Shown: positions 27,758 to 36,866 of the stretch, in pieces
Layout of the letters: every line of letters starts with the position of its first letter
Numbering within the stretch: the stretch's first letter is position 1
DNA from: Bacteroidota bacterium
GTDB lineage: Bacteria; Bacteroidota; Bacteroidia; Bacteroidales; UBA4417
Reading direction: 5' to 3'
Length of the DNA stretch: 64,000 nucleotides
Assembly (NCBI GenBank): GCA_013376995.1
Contig: JACAAZ010000019.1
Coordinates: 1-64,000, forward strand
Notes under the pieces: model-generated
Databases searched by the model: none
What the model was told of the DNA's origin: nothing
What the model saw: only the letters and a program-made list of their open reading frames with translations
Position numbers and translations under genes: made by a program

Positions 27758-28729
27758 TTAAATTTCTCGTACCATCAGATCCTCGCAATAGCTTAACAGG
27801 ATTGTTTTTCGCTCTTCCGGCAGGCTGAGGTTGTTCAAGGTATCCTTCGCAGCTTTCCAATACAAATGGATTTCTAATATGGTAGCATCTCTGGTCCTTA
27901 GGCGATCAAAATGACTTCGTACTTCACTGATTTTATCTTCTTTTGATAAATCTTTTGATTGATAGAGGAGCTTGAGTTCTTCTTTATCGCTTCCGGCTAA
28001 TTCCAAGGCTTTTAAATAAAGAAAAGTCTTCTTGCCTTCCAGGATATCGCCACCTTTCACTTTGCCAAATTTTTCCTCCTGGCTATAAAGATCCAACAGA
28101 TCATCCATCAATTGGAAAGCAATTCCTATGTTTATACCAAAGTGATACAGGATATCTGCATCTCTTTGACTGGCACCGGCTATGACAGCTCCAGTTTTAA
28201 GACTGCAGGCGAGCAGCACAGCAGTTTTCAAGCGGATCATTTCCATATATTCTGCCAGGGTGACATCGCTTCGGGTTTCGAAGTTCATATCAAATTGCTG
28301 GCCTTCACAAACTTCAGCAGCCGTTACATTCAGGAGTTCCAGCAATTGAGGAATTGCATCAACACGTGTTAGCATCATTTGCCTGTTTGCAAGAGCAAAC
28401 ATGGTATCTCCTGCCAGGATTGCTATATTAGAATTCCACTTCTTATATACTGTTTCCTTGCCTCTGCGCAGAGGTGCCTGGTCCATGAGATCATCATGAA
28501 GGAGTGTAAAATTGTGAAAAAGTTCTATGGCAAGGGCGGGATGAATGGCCTCGTTGAGGTTCCCTTCAAACATATCGGTAGCTGCCAGTAAAAGGAAAGG
28601 CCTGAGGCGCTTACCTCCGAGGCTGAGCGTATATGAGATTGGCTGATAAAGTTCAGCCGGATAAGAAGGCAGTTTCAGTTCTGCAAAAGCATTCCGAATA
28701 ATACTGTGTAAAGATTCGATTGTTTGCAT
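27758..28729 (-). CDS. Polyprenyl (isoprenyl) diphosphate synthase
   Basis: The 323-residue protein has both aspartate-rich motifs of trans-isoprenyl diphosphate synthases: LLHDDLMDQAPLRRG near residue 80 and FQLMDDLLDLYS near 205, plus GGKRLRPFL near 38. It condenses isopentenyl diphosphate with an allylic diphosphate; the product chain length cannot be read with confidence. I chose the ATG at 28727-28729, which leaves 4 nt after the rfbA stop, over a TTG five codons earlier that overlaps rfbA. It is the last gene of the exporter-rfbA-synthase run, convergent with the ABC-F gene (15-nt gap). Confidence 0.92.
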   Translation of the reverse strand: MQTIESLHSIIRNAFAELKLPSYPAELYQPISYTLSLGGKRLRPFLLLAATDMFEGNLNEAIHPALAIELFHNFTLLHDDLMDQAPLRRGKETVYKKWNSNIAILAGDTMFALANRQMMLTRVDAIPQLLELLNVTAAEVCEGQQFDMNFETRSDVTLAEYMEMIRLKTAVLLACSLKTGAVIAGASQRDADILYHFGINIGIAFQLMDDLLDLYSQEEKFGKVKGGDILEGKKTFLYLKALELAGSDKEELKLLYQSKDLSKEDKISEVRSHFDRLRTRDATILEIHLYWKAAKDTLNNLSLPEERKTILLSYCEDLMVREI

Positions 28730-28733
28730 TTCC

Positions 28734-29603
28734 CTATCGTTCAATCTCCGGAAGATTTAGCAGGTAAGTTCCATAACCACTTTTTAGAAGTGGCTGGGCA
28801 AGGATTTCCAGTTGCCGCCTGTCAATAAATCCCATACGGTAAGCAATTTCTTCAATGCATCCAATCTTTAGCCCCTGGCGTTCTTCAATAACCTGGACAA
28901 ACTGTGATGCCTGCAGTAAGGAAGCAAACGTACCGGTGTCAAGCCAGGCGGTTCCGCGGCTCAGGATCCCTACCTTTAAATTCCCCTTTTCAAGATAATA
29001 TTTGTTTACATCCGTTATTTCATATTCTCCCCGTGCAGAGGGTTTGATGTTTTTTGCAACTTCTACAACCGAATTATCATAGAAATAGAGTCCCGGCACC
29101 GCATAGTTGGATTTAGGCTGTTTTGGCTTCTCTTCAATTGAAATAGCTTTCTTGGATTCATCAAATTCAACAACACCATATCTTTCGGGGTCAGAAACAT
29201 GGTAAGCAAAAACAACTCCGCCATCCGGGTCGTTGCATTCGGAAATGAGTTTCTGCAATCCTGTTCCATAAAAGATGTTATCCCCAAGAATGAGGGATAC
29301 CTTATCTGATCCTATAAATTTCTCACCAATAACAAATGCCTGAGCCAATCCGTTTGGCACTTCCTGAATTGCATAGCTGAACTGGCATCCCATGTTTTTT
29401 CCATCTCCCAGCAAGGTCTTGAAACCTGGCAGGTCATGCGGGGTGCTGATAATCAGTATTTCACGAATACCTGACATCAGCAGAACTGATAACGGATAAT
29501 AGATCATTGGTTTGTCATAGATGGGCATCATCTGTTTGCTCATAGCCAATGTTAAGGGGTGGAGACGTGTTCCCGAGCCACCTGCGAGAATAATTCCTTT
29601 CAT
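28734..29603 (-). CDS. rfbA: Glucose-1-phosphate thymidylyltransferase
   Basis: The 289-residue protein makes dTDP-glucose from glucose-1-phosphate and dTTP, the first step of the dTDP-L-rhamnose route for surface glycans. It begins [18 protein letters not shown] (nucleotide-binding loop) and carries [26 protein letters not shown], the [20 protein letters not shown] substrate motif and [15 protein letters not shown] [11 protein letters not shown]. Length is standard for the short RmlA form. The other rml genes are not here, so it stands as a lone copy, packed 4 nt before the polyprenyl synthase start. Confidence 0.95.
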   Translation of the reverse strand: MKGIILAGGSGTRLHPLTLAMSKQMMPIYDKPMIYYPLSVLLMSGIREILIISTPHDLPGFKTLLGDGKNMGCQFSYAIQEVPNGLAQAFVIGEKFIGSDKVSLILGDNIFYGTGLQKLISECNDPDGGVVFAYHVSDPERYGVVEFDESKKAISIEEKPKQPKSNYAVPGLYFYDNSVVEVAKNIKPSARGEYEITDVNKYYLEKGNLKVGILSRGTAWLDTGTFASLLQASQFVQVIEERQGLKIGCIEEIAYRMGFIDRRQLEILAQPLLKSGYGTYLLNLPEIER

Positions 29604-29660
29604 AATAAACTGAATTAATGATTCTAGATTAAACTGGTTAATTGAAGCGTAAGGTCAGCA

Positions 29661-32045
29661 TTATTCCAGATTATCCTTTTCAGGAATTCCGGTATTCTCA
29701 TCACCATCATATATTTCGATGATCGGCTCAGCCTTGAAAGCTTTGGTAACAACAATCTTATCGAGAGAAAGAAGCAAAGAAGGAAGCACAACCATATTGA
29801 AGAACATGGCGATCAGCAGAGTAGTAGATATCAGCATTCCCAGGGCCTGTGTTCCGCCGAAACCTGACACCATAAACACGCTGAACCCAAGAATAAGCAC
29901 AATAGACGTATAGATCATGCTGAATCCTGCTTCTTTCAATGCATTAATGGCAGATTTGCGAATGTCATTCCCCGTTTTCTTCAGTTCATGACGGTATCTT
30001 GAAAGATATTGGATCGCATTGTCAACTGAGATTCCGAGAGCAATGCTGAACACGATTATCGTTGAAGGTTTTATAGGAACACCAGCAAATCCCATGATCG
30101 CAGCCGTTATTATCAAAGGGATAATGTTAGGGAGCATGGAAACAACAATCATCCTGAAGCTTGAAAACATCAGGGCCATCAGCAATGAAATAGAAATAAT
30201 AGCAATCAATACGCTCTGGAATAAGTGGCTGATAAGGAATTCTGTCCCTCGTACATAAACAACACTGTTCCCGGTAATAATTACTTTGTATTGTTCCGGG
30301 TTGAAAATGCTATCCACCTTAGGGCGGAGAGAGCTTAATATCCTGTTCATTTCCTTGGTTCCAACATCAGCCATCTGGAAGCTTACCCGTGTCTTTTGCT
30401 GGATACTGTCGATAAAGGAATGCATTACTTCAATTTTACCCTCGGTTTTAGTGGGAAAGTATGATAGCACGAAGTTTTTTTCTTGCGAATTTGGAATCGA
30501 ATACCTTTCAGGGTTTCCATTAAAATACGCCTGTTTTGCAAATTTGACCAGTTCAGCTACGGATAAGGGCTTGGAGAAAATTCCATAAGAAAGGACAGCA
30601 TTCTGCAATTCATCAATCTTTTCAATAGTTGAAAGACGCATAACCCCTTTCTTCTTCTGGGTATCTATTGAGATCTCAAAAGGCATAACTCCGCCAAAAT
30701 TTTTCTCAAAGAACTTGAGATCTACATAAATAGGGTCAGATTTCCTTATATCATCCACAACTTTTCCTGAAGTGTGCATTTTAAGCAGGCCAATGATCCC
30801 AATGAAAAGAAGGACGGCAGCGATCAGATAAACCATCTTGCGCTTGTGTTCAATCAGGAATATGATCTTTTGAAGAATGGCGCTGAAAACCCTGTTATCC
30901 AGATGTGCAACATGTTTTTCACCGGGAGGCGGAAGGTAGCTGAAAATAATCGGCAGTACTGTGATGCAAAGGATGTATTCCATCATAATACTGATAGAAG
31001 TGATGATGCCAAACTCGCGAAGCATCTGGTTAGAAACCAGAATGAATGTAGCAAAGCCAATTGCTGTTGCGGTATTTACCATGAGTGATGCAAAGCCAAT
31101 TCTCTGAACTACCCTTGACAAGGCTTTCATCTGGTTCCCATGCGAACGATATTCCCAATGGTATTTGTTAAGTATATAGATACAGTTTTCAATGGCGATG
31201 ATTACTGTGAGCGAGGGTATTACACCAAGGAGGATAGTGATCTTGAACCCAAAAAGCCCAATCAAGCCAACAGCCCAAAGAATGCTTATCGACACAACAA
31301 CGAGGGAACTCACTACTACCTTGAAGGAGCGGAAAAAAAGGAACAGGATAAAAGCTGCTACACCTATGGAAAGGAAAATGAACAGGACTAGTTCGCTTTT
31401 TATCTTTATCATCATCTGGGACCGGATGTATGGTAGCCCGGAAAGATGCAGATCGTGTCCCGTTTGTACTTTATAAGCTGTTGCCAAACTGGATATTTTA
31501 TCGACAAGTACCAATCGGCTTTTATCGTTCAACTTCTTCTTATCAAGTGTGACAGCAAGCAAATATGCATTTGTCTTTGGGTTATAAAGCAATCCCTCAT
31601 AGAATTTGAGGTTCATGATCTTCACCTTCAAACTATCGGCTTCAGCCTGGGTTTGAAGAGGCTTTCTGACAACCGGAATAAACTCATATTTTTTAAGGCT
31701 GTCATTTTTTACTACGTTGACTGCCCGTGTGATAGAAGCTACTTCCTGAATACCATCAATCTTTTTGATGGTATTACCGAGATCATACCAGGCATTGAGT
31801 TCCTTTAACTCAAACATTTTGGGGTTGATGACTCCAATAACCAAAACATTCCCATCTTCGCCGAACTGTCGCTTGAAGTGATCGTATTCCTGGTATGATG
31901 TATCAGAATAAGGCAGCATGCGAGCCATGTCGTACGACATCTTAACGGAAATTGCTTTCCAGCCCATGAAAATGGAGATGATCGCGATGCCAATTAGAAT
32001 TGCTACCCTATTTCGTAGGATAGCCCTCACAAGAAATGTCCACAT
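29661..32045 (-). CDS. RND superfamily (MMPL-type) exporter
   Basis: The 794-residue inner-membrane protein has the duplicated RND layout: a first membrane helix near residues 13-31, a periplasmic domain, a membrane cluster (~222-380, with GVIPSLTVIIAIENCIYILNKY), a second periplasmic domain and a second cluster (~610-760, with IALGISVDNAIQYLSRYRHELK). The Asp/Asn-rich IVFSIALGISVDN motif corresponds to the proton-relay helix of MMPL/HpnN-like pumps, so export of a lipid or hydrophobic compound is likely. No membrane-fusion or outer-membrane channel gene is adjacent, unlike tripartite AcrB systems. rfbA follows after 57 nt on the same strand. Confidence 0.88.
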   Translation of the reverse strand: MWTFLVRAILRNRVAILIGIAIISIFMGWKAISVKMSYDMARMLPYSDTSYQEYDHFKRQFGEDGNVLVIGVINPKMFELKELNAWYDLGNTIKKIDGIQEVASITRAVNVVKNDSLKKYEFIPVVRKPLQTQAEADSLKVKIMNLKFYEGLLYNPKTNAYLLAVTLDKKKLNDKSRLVLVDKISSLATAYKVQTGHDLHLSGLPYIRSQMMIKIKSELVLFIFLSIGVAAFILFLFFRSFKVVVSSLVVVSISILWAVGLIGLFGFKITILLGVIPSLTVIIAIENCIYILNKYHWEYRSHGNQMKALSRVVQRIGFASLMVNTATAIGFATFILVSNQMLREFGIITSISIMMEYILCITVLPIIFSYLPPPGEKHVAHLDNRVFSAILQKIIFLIEHKRKMVYLIAAVLLFIGIIGLLKMHTSGKVVDDIRKSDPIYVDLKFFEKNFGGVMPFEISIDTQKKKGVMRLSTIEKIDELQNAVLSYGIFSKPLSVAELVKFAKQAYFNGNPERYSIPNSQEKNFVLSYFPTKTEGKIEVMHSFIDSIQQKTRVSFQMADVGTKEMNRILSSLRPKVDSIFNPEQYKVIITGNSVVYVRGTEFLISHLFQSVLIAIISISLLMALMFSSFRMIVVSMLPNIIPLIITAAIMGFAGVPIKPSTIIVFSIALGISVDNAIQYLSRYRHELKKTGNDIRKSAINALKEAGFSMIYTSIVLILGFSVFMVSGFGGTQALGMLISTTLLIAMFFNMVVLPSLLLSLDKIVVTKAFKAEPIIEIYDGDENTGIPEKDNLE

Positions 32046-32287
32046 ATCTTCCCGGTATGGCTTTCGAAATTTAGAAGGAAATTAATGATATGCGAAAATA
32101 AGGATTTATCCTTTATTTGGTTCAGATTCCTTAGTTAAGAATGAATAAACAGGCTGTGAAAGCAGAAAATATAGCATTGCCGGAAGAATTCTCTTTGAGC
32201 AGGAACAGGAAGATGCATTGGTAAGGCTCCTGGTCCATACATAGTAAAAGGGACTGAATAGCCCTTTACCAGTTTGTCCTTCTAATT

Positions 32288-33571
32288 TCAGAGTAATTTG
32301 AATTTTACCAGGCGTAATGGCATCTTCTCATTTTTTTTCTTCATGGCAAGTGCATAGACATACCCATTATTAAAAGAGAAGGAAGAAGGGATGAAGGATA
32401 GGTCATAAGAGTCTGAAACAAAAGACGATGATCCTATTTCCTTGCCGGAATTGTCATAGGCATAAGCTTTAAACTCATTGCTTCCGGCATCCCTGGTAAA
32501 TTCAAAGACCAGTATATTCCCATCCGAATCAATGATCAGGCTTGAGAAATAAGGTAAATGAACGGGGTATAGACTTCGATCCTTTATCTTCGGCAGCTGG
32601 CTTTTGAATTGTTCTATTGTTTCCTTCTTTTCAGCCTGGTTAAGCCTGGGGTTATTGTTAATTCGGGTTTCAAATTCGCTTTCCCGCTTTATGAATGATT
32701 CGTAGTTTGACTGAATATCTTCATCCGTAATTGGCAACGGAGTAATTTTTAAAGTATATGATTTCAGCTTTGCTCCGCTTGTTGAATATTCAGCAATACT
32801 TCCGTTTTCAGGTATTCCAACCAATAGAGTCCCTGATTTTGAAACAGCCAGCCGGGGAGATGTGAAAGAATTATGGCTGTAAGGAAGCGACAATGATATC
32901 ATTCCTTCATTGGGAATTTTAACCACGATTGAGCTTTTATCAAGATTTTCCCTGGCTTGTGACCAGATTATTTTTTCCTGACCGGTATTGAAATCCTTGA
33001 TTGCGACAATATCTTTGGCGTTTTTGCCAACTACAAAACCAAGTATAGCTATTTTAGAATCTTTAAGCGGAACCATTTCCAAAGGCATATAAGTAAGTTG
33101 AAGTTTCTTAATGAAGCGGCCTTCCGTATCAAAAAACAGCATTCTTCCCTGATTATCGGATGTAAACAGGTACTTGCCATCCAGTAAACCGTAAATGCTG
33201 AAATGGGACAGGAACTGCCCAGGTTTATTGCCCTTGCTCCCAAATTTCTTGAGAAGGTTTCCATTCCTGTCAAATTTCCATATTTCGTAAAGAGTTTTAT
33301 GACACATAAAGATGGAGCCATCCTTTGCTACAACAATCTCTTTTAACAGTCCGGTATTTTTTCCATATTCAACTTTTTCAGCATCAGGGAAAAGGGATTC
33401 CCAGTTTGTTTTTGCAGCAAATCCAGGCACTTCTTCCAACCTGACTGAACTTTTTTTATAGTATGTATCGAGGTTTTGGGAATGGGAATTTAGACTCGAC
33501 GCAGCAAGCATGATGACCAGGGTAAAGGTTAATGCTTGAAATAATTTGATGTTTAGAATATTGGTATTCAT
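32288..33571 (-). CDS. Six-bladed beta-propeller (NHL-like) secreted protein
   Basis: The 427-residue protein starts at the ATG 33569-33571, giving a signal peptide (residues ~1-32, LFQALTFTLVIMLAASSLNSHSQ). An upstream TTG at 33616 would spoil this. Propeller blades are visible as repeated GSIFMCHKTLYEIWKFDRNGNLLKKFGSKGNKPGQF, KYLFTSDNQGRMLFFDTEGRFIKKL and NILVFEFTRDAGSNEFKAYAYDNSGKEI. This family is common in Bacteroides next to ECF sigma/anti-sigma pairs; function is unknown. It is the third gene of the second sigma module, 58 nt after the anti-sigma gene. Confidence 0.82.
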   Translation of the reverse strand: MNTNILNIKLFQALTFTLVIMLAASSLNSHSQNLDTYYKKSSVRLEEVPGFAAKTNWESLFPDAEKVEYGKNTGLLKEIVVAKDGSIFMCHKTLYEIWKFDRNGNLLKKFGSKGNKPGQFLSHFSIYGLLDGKYLFTSDNQGRMLFFDTEGRFIKKLQLTYMPLEMVPLKDSKIAILGFVVGKNAKDIVAIKDFNTGQEKIIWSQARENLDKSSIVVKIPNEGMISLSLPYSHNSFTSPRLAVSKSGTLLVGIPENGSIAEYSTSGAKLKSYTLKITPLPITDEDIQSNYESFIKRESEFETRINNNPRLNQAEKKETIEQFKSQLPKIKDRSLYPVHLPYFSSLIIDSDGNILVFEFTRDAGSNEFKAYAYDNSGKEIGSSSFVSDSYDLSFIPSSFSFNNGYVYALAMKKKNEKMPLRLVKFKLL

Positions 33572-33629
33572 GATGTTAGGGTTTGTGCTTATTTGGAATG
33601 AATTCTTTAAGTTCAATAAGATAAGTCAG

Positions 33630-34094
33630 CTATTCAGTGACCGATGTCTCAATCACTTCACCGGAAGCGTCGGTTACTACAACAATAATTTGATTTTTAT
33701 GAAGCATCTGATTGGGATCGGTATTTCTGGTAATATCATATTTAGCCCTGCTGATATTCTCAATTTGTTTCTGATCTTTTTTCTGATTGTTGAGACATAT
33801 TCCTCCAATGCCAATTAATATCAGCAAAGAAGCGGCAAGAGAGCATGTGAAAATGAGCCTTTTCGTTTTTGAATTCCTTTGTTTGACTTGAAAAGGCGGT
33901 ATCTCGAAGGGTAAATCATTGGTTGCAACTTCATCAAGCATTGAGAATATCTCTGTTTGATTTGCCTTCAGGATGAGGAATCGTTCATGGCATGCGGGGC
34001 AAACAGCAAGGTGCAATTCTATTTCTTCAGCAAGCTGAAGTTCGAGTTCCCTGTCCAGAAATGATTGAAGATCAGATTCATTCAAACAGTTCAT
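33630..34094 (-). CDS. Zinc-finger-type anti-sigma factor (second system)
   Basis: The 154-residue protein has a ZAS-like metal site: Cys3 and then H-x3-C-x2-CH in LHLAVCPACHERF near residues 28-37, the pattern used by anti-sigma factors to wrap their ECF sigma. One transmembrane helix lies near 83-100 (IFTCSLAASLLILIGIGGI), and a short periplasmic tail follows. The gene overlaps the end of the sigma gene by 17 nt, implying translational coupling and equal amounts of the two proteins. Confidence 0.85.
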   Translation of the reverse strand: MNCLNESDLQSFLDRELELQLAEEIELHLAVCPACHERFLILKANQTEIFSMLDEVATNDLPFEIPPFQVKQRNSKTKRLIFTCSLAASLLILIGIGGICLNNQKKDQKQIENISRAKYDITRNTDPNQMLHKNQIIVVVTDASGEVIETSVTE

Positions 34095-34578
34095 GATATT
34101 TTGACTTTAAAATGAATGTTAACTTTTGAGTAGTCCTTGCAATACAGGTTCCTACAGAATTGTAGTTGATCTGAAGGATCTCGGAAATTTCCCTGTATGA
34201 AAACCCTTTATGATAAAGAAGCATCAGGTTCCTGTCGCCAGGTTCCATCGTTGACAGGCAAGCCTCAACAATGCTTCGCCTTTCCTTTTCATTATATTCT
34301 GACTGCGTATCTTTTATTACTTCTATTCCTGATGCATACTCAATGTTTTTTTGCTGTCTTGATTTATGCTGTTTATACCTGGTCCGAACTGAATTAAGCA
34401 AGGAGCTATATAACCAGGCTTTAGGGTTTTCAATCTGCTTACCAGCCTGAATTTCCTTGTAAAAAGCTGTGTAGACATCCTGTACCGTATCTGTTGCTTC
34501 GGCAGAAACCAGGTTCTGCCGGATGGCAAAATAGTAGAGCTCTTGGTAATAGGTTTTATAAATTGAGTCGAAATCCAT
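34078..34578 (-). CDS. ECF-family RNA polymerase sigma factor (second system)
   Basis: The 166-residue protein has ECF region 2 (~5-70: YYQELYYFAIRQNLVSAEATDTVQDVYTAFYKEI, NPKAWLYSSLLNSVRTRY) and region 4 (~105-158: LSTMEPGDRNLMLLYHKGFSYREISEILQINYNSVGTCIARTTQKL). Its partner is the overlapping zinc-finger anti-sigma. The upstream region (minus, ~34640-34670) has ACCCGAATGCC and TCTGTCATAAA blocks that could be its own target promoter, but only one copy is seen. It does not share the GTAGGGG motif of the first sigma system. Confidence 0.93.
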   Translation of the reverse strand: MDFDSIYKTYYQELYYFAIRQNLVSAEATDTVQDVYTAFYKEIQAGKQIENPKAWLYSSLLNSVRTRYKQHKSRQQKNIEYASGIEVIKDTQSEYNEKERRSIVEACLSTMEPGDRNLMLLYHKGFSYREISEILQINYNSVGTCIARTTQKLTFILKSKYHELFE

Positions 34579-34687
34579 ATTGAAACAGGAAAGTCATATG
34601 ATACTAAGACTAATAACTTATGAATTTATGACAGAAATATGGCATTCGGGTAAAAAATAATTAGGTGGATGAACCCTGGTTAACATT

Positions 34688-34719
34688 AAAAAAGCCCTGA
34701 ACCGCATCGGGACAGGGCT
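34688..34719 (-). terminator. Rho-independent terminator of the phosphofructokinase gene
   Basis: On the minus strand, AGCCCTG (34713-34719) pairs with CAGGGCT (34693-34699) across a 13-nt loop, followed by a run of six Ts. It lies 25 nt after the phosphofructokinase stop and before the second sigma gene's upstream region. Confidence 0.85.
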
Positions 34720-34744
34720 ATCTTCATTGTTTTGATTCAGGAAG

Positions 34745-35962
34745 TTACCACTCAAGGATTTTCATATAATCGAATTCCTCCGGGTTTTTAAGGTATTTTT
34801 TTGCGGCAGCCATATCATCGGCAGTCAGGTATTGCAGACTGTCGAAAAAGACCATCCTGGATTTCTGGCTATCCATATTTACCATACGGGTTTTTACCTT
34901 CCCATGTTCATCTTCAACATCCTTCAGGAATAGTGGGAAAATGTCACCGGTAGGATCAGAGGTTACCATGCAACCAGTCAATCCCTGGTCGAAAAGGCGT
35001 TTCACTCCTATCCCAAGCAGGCTGCAGTAGAGCAGGTCGAATGCCGTAGGAGGGATACAACGCAACTCATAACCCATTTCAACCGGGCGGCTTTTGATGT
35101 CCAGCCCTAGCTGTTTCAGCCTGATCTGGAGCAATAGGTTGTAGATGTGGGCCTTGCTTACATTCCCTAGTTCAGGATGCCCATGTTCATCATAAGTAAA
35201 CTGGATGCCTGAAGCTTCGATTTCATCATCATTGATAAAATGGAAAACACCTTCGCTGACAATGGCAACACCATATTTAATCCCCAGGATCTTCCTTTTA
35301 ACAATGGACGAAATGATAAGCATGGTGATTTTATCGAGGGTGAGTTTTGTTTTATCAAACATTTCCGGGATAACGATCATTGGGTAGTGGCAGGCAGCTC
35401 CAATACCGAAAGCCAGGTGGCCTGCTTCACGGCCCATGGCAGAAACTACGAACCAGTTGCCGGAAGTACGTGCGTCTTCATACACTGTGCGCCCGATGCG
35501 GACACCTTCCTGCTTAGCACTCTGGTAACCGAAAGTAGGCTGGCCTTCAGGAATTGGAAGGTCGTTGTCGATGGTTTTGGGCACATGAATGTTCTGGATA
35601 GGTACTTTACGTTCGGTCAGGAACTTGGATATCCTGTTAGCCGTTGATGCTGTGTCATCACCACCAATAGTTACCAGCAGCTTGATATTATTATTGACAA
35701 AGAAATCAGTTTTGAATTCCAGGTCAGATGGTTTGTAACGGCTCATTCGGAGCACTGATCCTCCTTCACTGAAAACCCTGTCGGCCATTTCAAAATCAAT
35801 ATTGACAGTGGTAGGATGATCAGTGAACAGGTTCCGGTATCCATCATGGAGTCCAATTACCTTATATCCGTCTTTCAGAAATACTTTTGCTACTGAGCTT
35901 ATTACAGTGTTTATTCCGGGAGCTGGTCCGCCGCCGGCGAGAATGAGAACTGATCCTTTCAT
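34745..35962 (-). CDS. pfp: Phosphofructokinase, pyrophosphate-dependent type
   Basis: The 405-residue enzyme phosphorylates fructose-6-phosphate to fructose-1,6-bisphosphate. It shows LILAGGGPAPGINTVI at the N-terminus, the IGGDDTAS loop at residues ~99-106 and VPKTIDNDLP at ~127-136. In ATP-dependent enzymes the corresponding positions are usually GGDGS and PGTIDND. Asp103 and Lys129 are the residues known to block ATP and favour pyrophosphate, so a reversible PPi enzyme is likely. It is monocistronic, with its own terminator. An ATP-using enzyme with the same residues cannot be excluded without assay. Confidence 0.9.
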   Translation of the reverse strand: MKGSVLILAGGGPAPGINTVISSVAKVFLKDGYKVIGLHDGYRNLFTDHPTTVNIDFEMADRVFSEGGSVLRMSRYKPSDLEFKTDFFVNNNIKLLVTIGGDDTASTANRISKFLTERKVPIQNIHVPKTIDNDLPIPEGQPTFGYQSAKQEGVRIGRTVYEDARTSGNWFVVSAMGREAGHLAFGIGAACHYPMIVIPEMFDKTKLTLDKITMLIISSIVKRKILGIKYGVAIVSEGVFHFINDDEIEASGIQFTYDEHGHPELGNVSKAHIYNLLLQIRLKQLGLDIKSRPVEMGYELRCIPPTAFDLLYCSLLGIGVKRLFDQGLTGCMVTSDPTGDIFPLFLKDVEDEHGKVKTRMVNMDSQKSRMVFFDSLQYLTADDMAAAKKYLKNPEEFDYMKILEW

Positions 35963-36147
35963 GTTGGGAAAATGAACTTTGAGTTATGAATAATGAATTG
36001 TAATTTATTGAAAACCGGTTAAATGAACTATTGGCATAACCTCCTGAATACAGGAAACAGGATGTTGTATCCCCGGTTATTTGCTTTGCGAATTTACCAA
36101 GAAAGTATGAAAGAATATGGATAGTCCGTAAAAAGGCAGGCAGTTAA

Positions 36148-36810
36148 TTACTTATGCTTTGGATAATAAGCAGATACCAGTGTTTGTTCCATAAGTTCAT
36201 AAGAAGAACCGGAATATATTGAGGTCTTAATAATTCCTATGCCCTGCTGAATGTATTTTGTTACACTTCCGTTAAAAGTCTCCGTTGTAAATGCAATACT
36301 TCCGCTAAAGTTCCCGATACCGGTATGAATTTGATCCTTGAATATAAATGCAGTGCCACCAATTACTACATCTGCGACAAGCTCTCTCCAATACACAATA
36401 GTATTGGGCAAAACAGGATAATACAAAGGTGATTTCTCCGGGCAGACAACATGTCCAGGAACAAACATCCCCGGATGATTTAAATGGTATATAGTATCAT
36501 GTCCCTGGCAATATGTATAGTAATCACTAAACTCCCACCAGACATCAGTTCCTGATTTTTTGGCTCCTGTAACCCGCACTGTGTCAAATTTGGTAGAAAT
36601 TAACACTCCATCCTGCCAACTACTGTCTGCATAAATCCAGGTATATCCTAAAGCACAGGGAATTAGCCCGTCAAGCATAGGAGTTGCATCAGTCAGTGTT
36701 TCAAAAGTTTTGCCATAAGGGCAGTTGGCATATGGATTTGTATCTTGCAACTCTTTCCTGCAACTAACAGCGATCATAAGCAGGATGAAAAGAACAGAAT
36801 GGATTTTCAT
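36148..36810 (-). CDS. Putative lipoprotein, paralog of the gene at 39525
   Basis: From the ATG at 36808-36810 the 220-residue protein begins MKIHSVLFILLMIAVSCRKE, a lipoprotein signal with lipidation at the Cys of AVSC. A longer frame from 36867 would bury this signal. It shares NPYxxCPYGxxF, the pattern IPxxLGxxWxYADSxWxxG, KSGxDxWW, CPEK and G.GI.K with the 213-residue lipoprotein at 39525-40166. The family is not recognised. It directly follows the PKD protein (56-nt gap) and is probably co-transcribed. Four conserved cysteines suggest disulfides. Confidence 0.75.
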   Translation of the reverse strand: MKIHSVLFILLMIAVSCRKELQDTNPYANCPYGKTFETLTDATPMLDGLIPCALGYTWIYADSSWQDGVLISTKFDTVRVTGAKKSGTDVWWEFSDYYTYCQGHDTIYHLNHPGMFVPGHVVCPEKSPLYYPVLPNTIVYWRELVADVVIGGTAFIFKDQIHTGIGNFSGSIAFTTETFNGSVTKYIQQGIGIIKTSIYSGSSYELMEQTLVSAYYPKHK

Positions 36811-36866
36811 TGTAGCATTTAAATATGGCAGGATTTGTTCTTTAAGAACTAAACATTGATAAAACA

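Noticed and set aside
32245..32270. Hairpin GTAAAAGGG/CCCTTTAC as a terminator of the propeller gene
   Set aside because: It has a bulge and no T run on either strand; it may be a weak structure but cannot be supported as a terminator.
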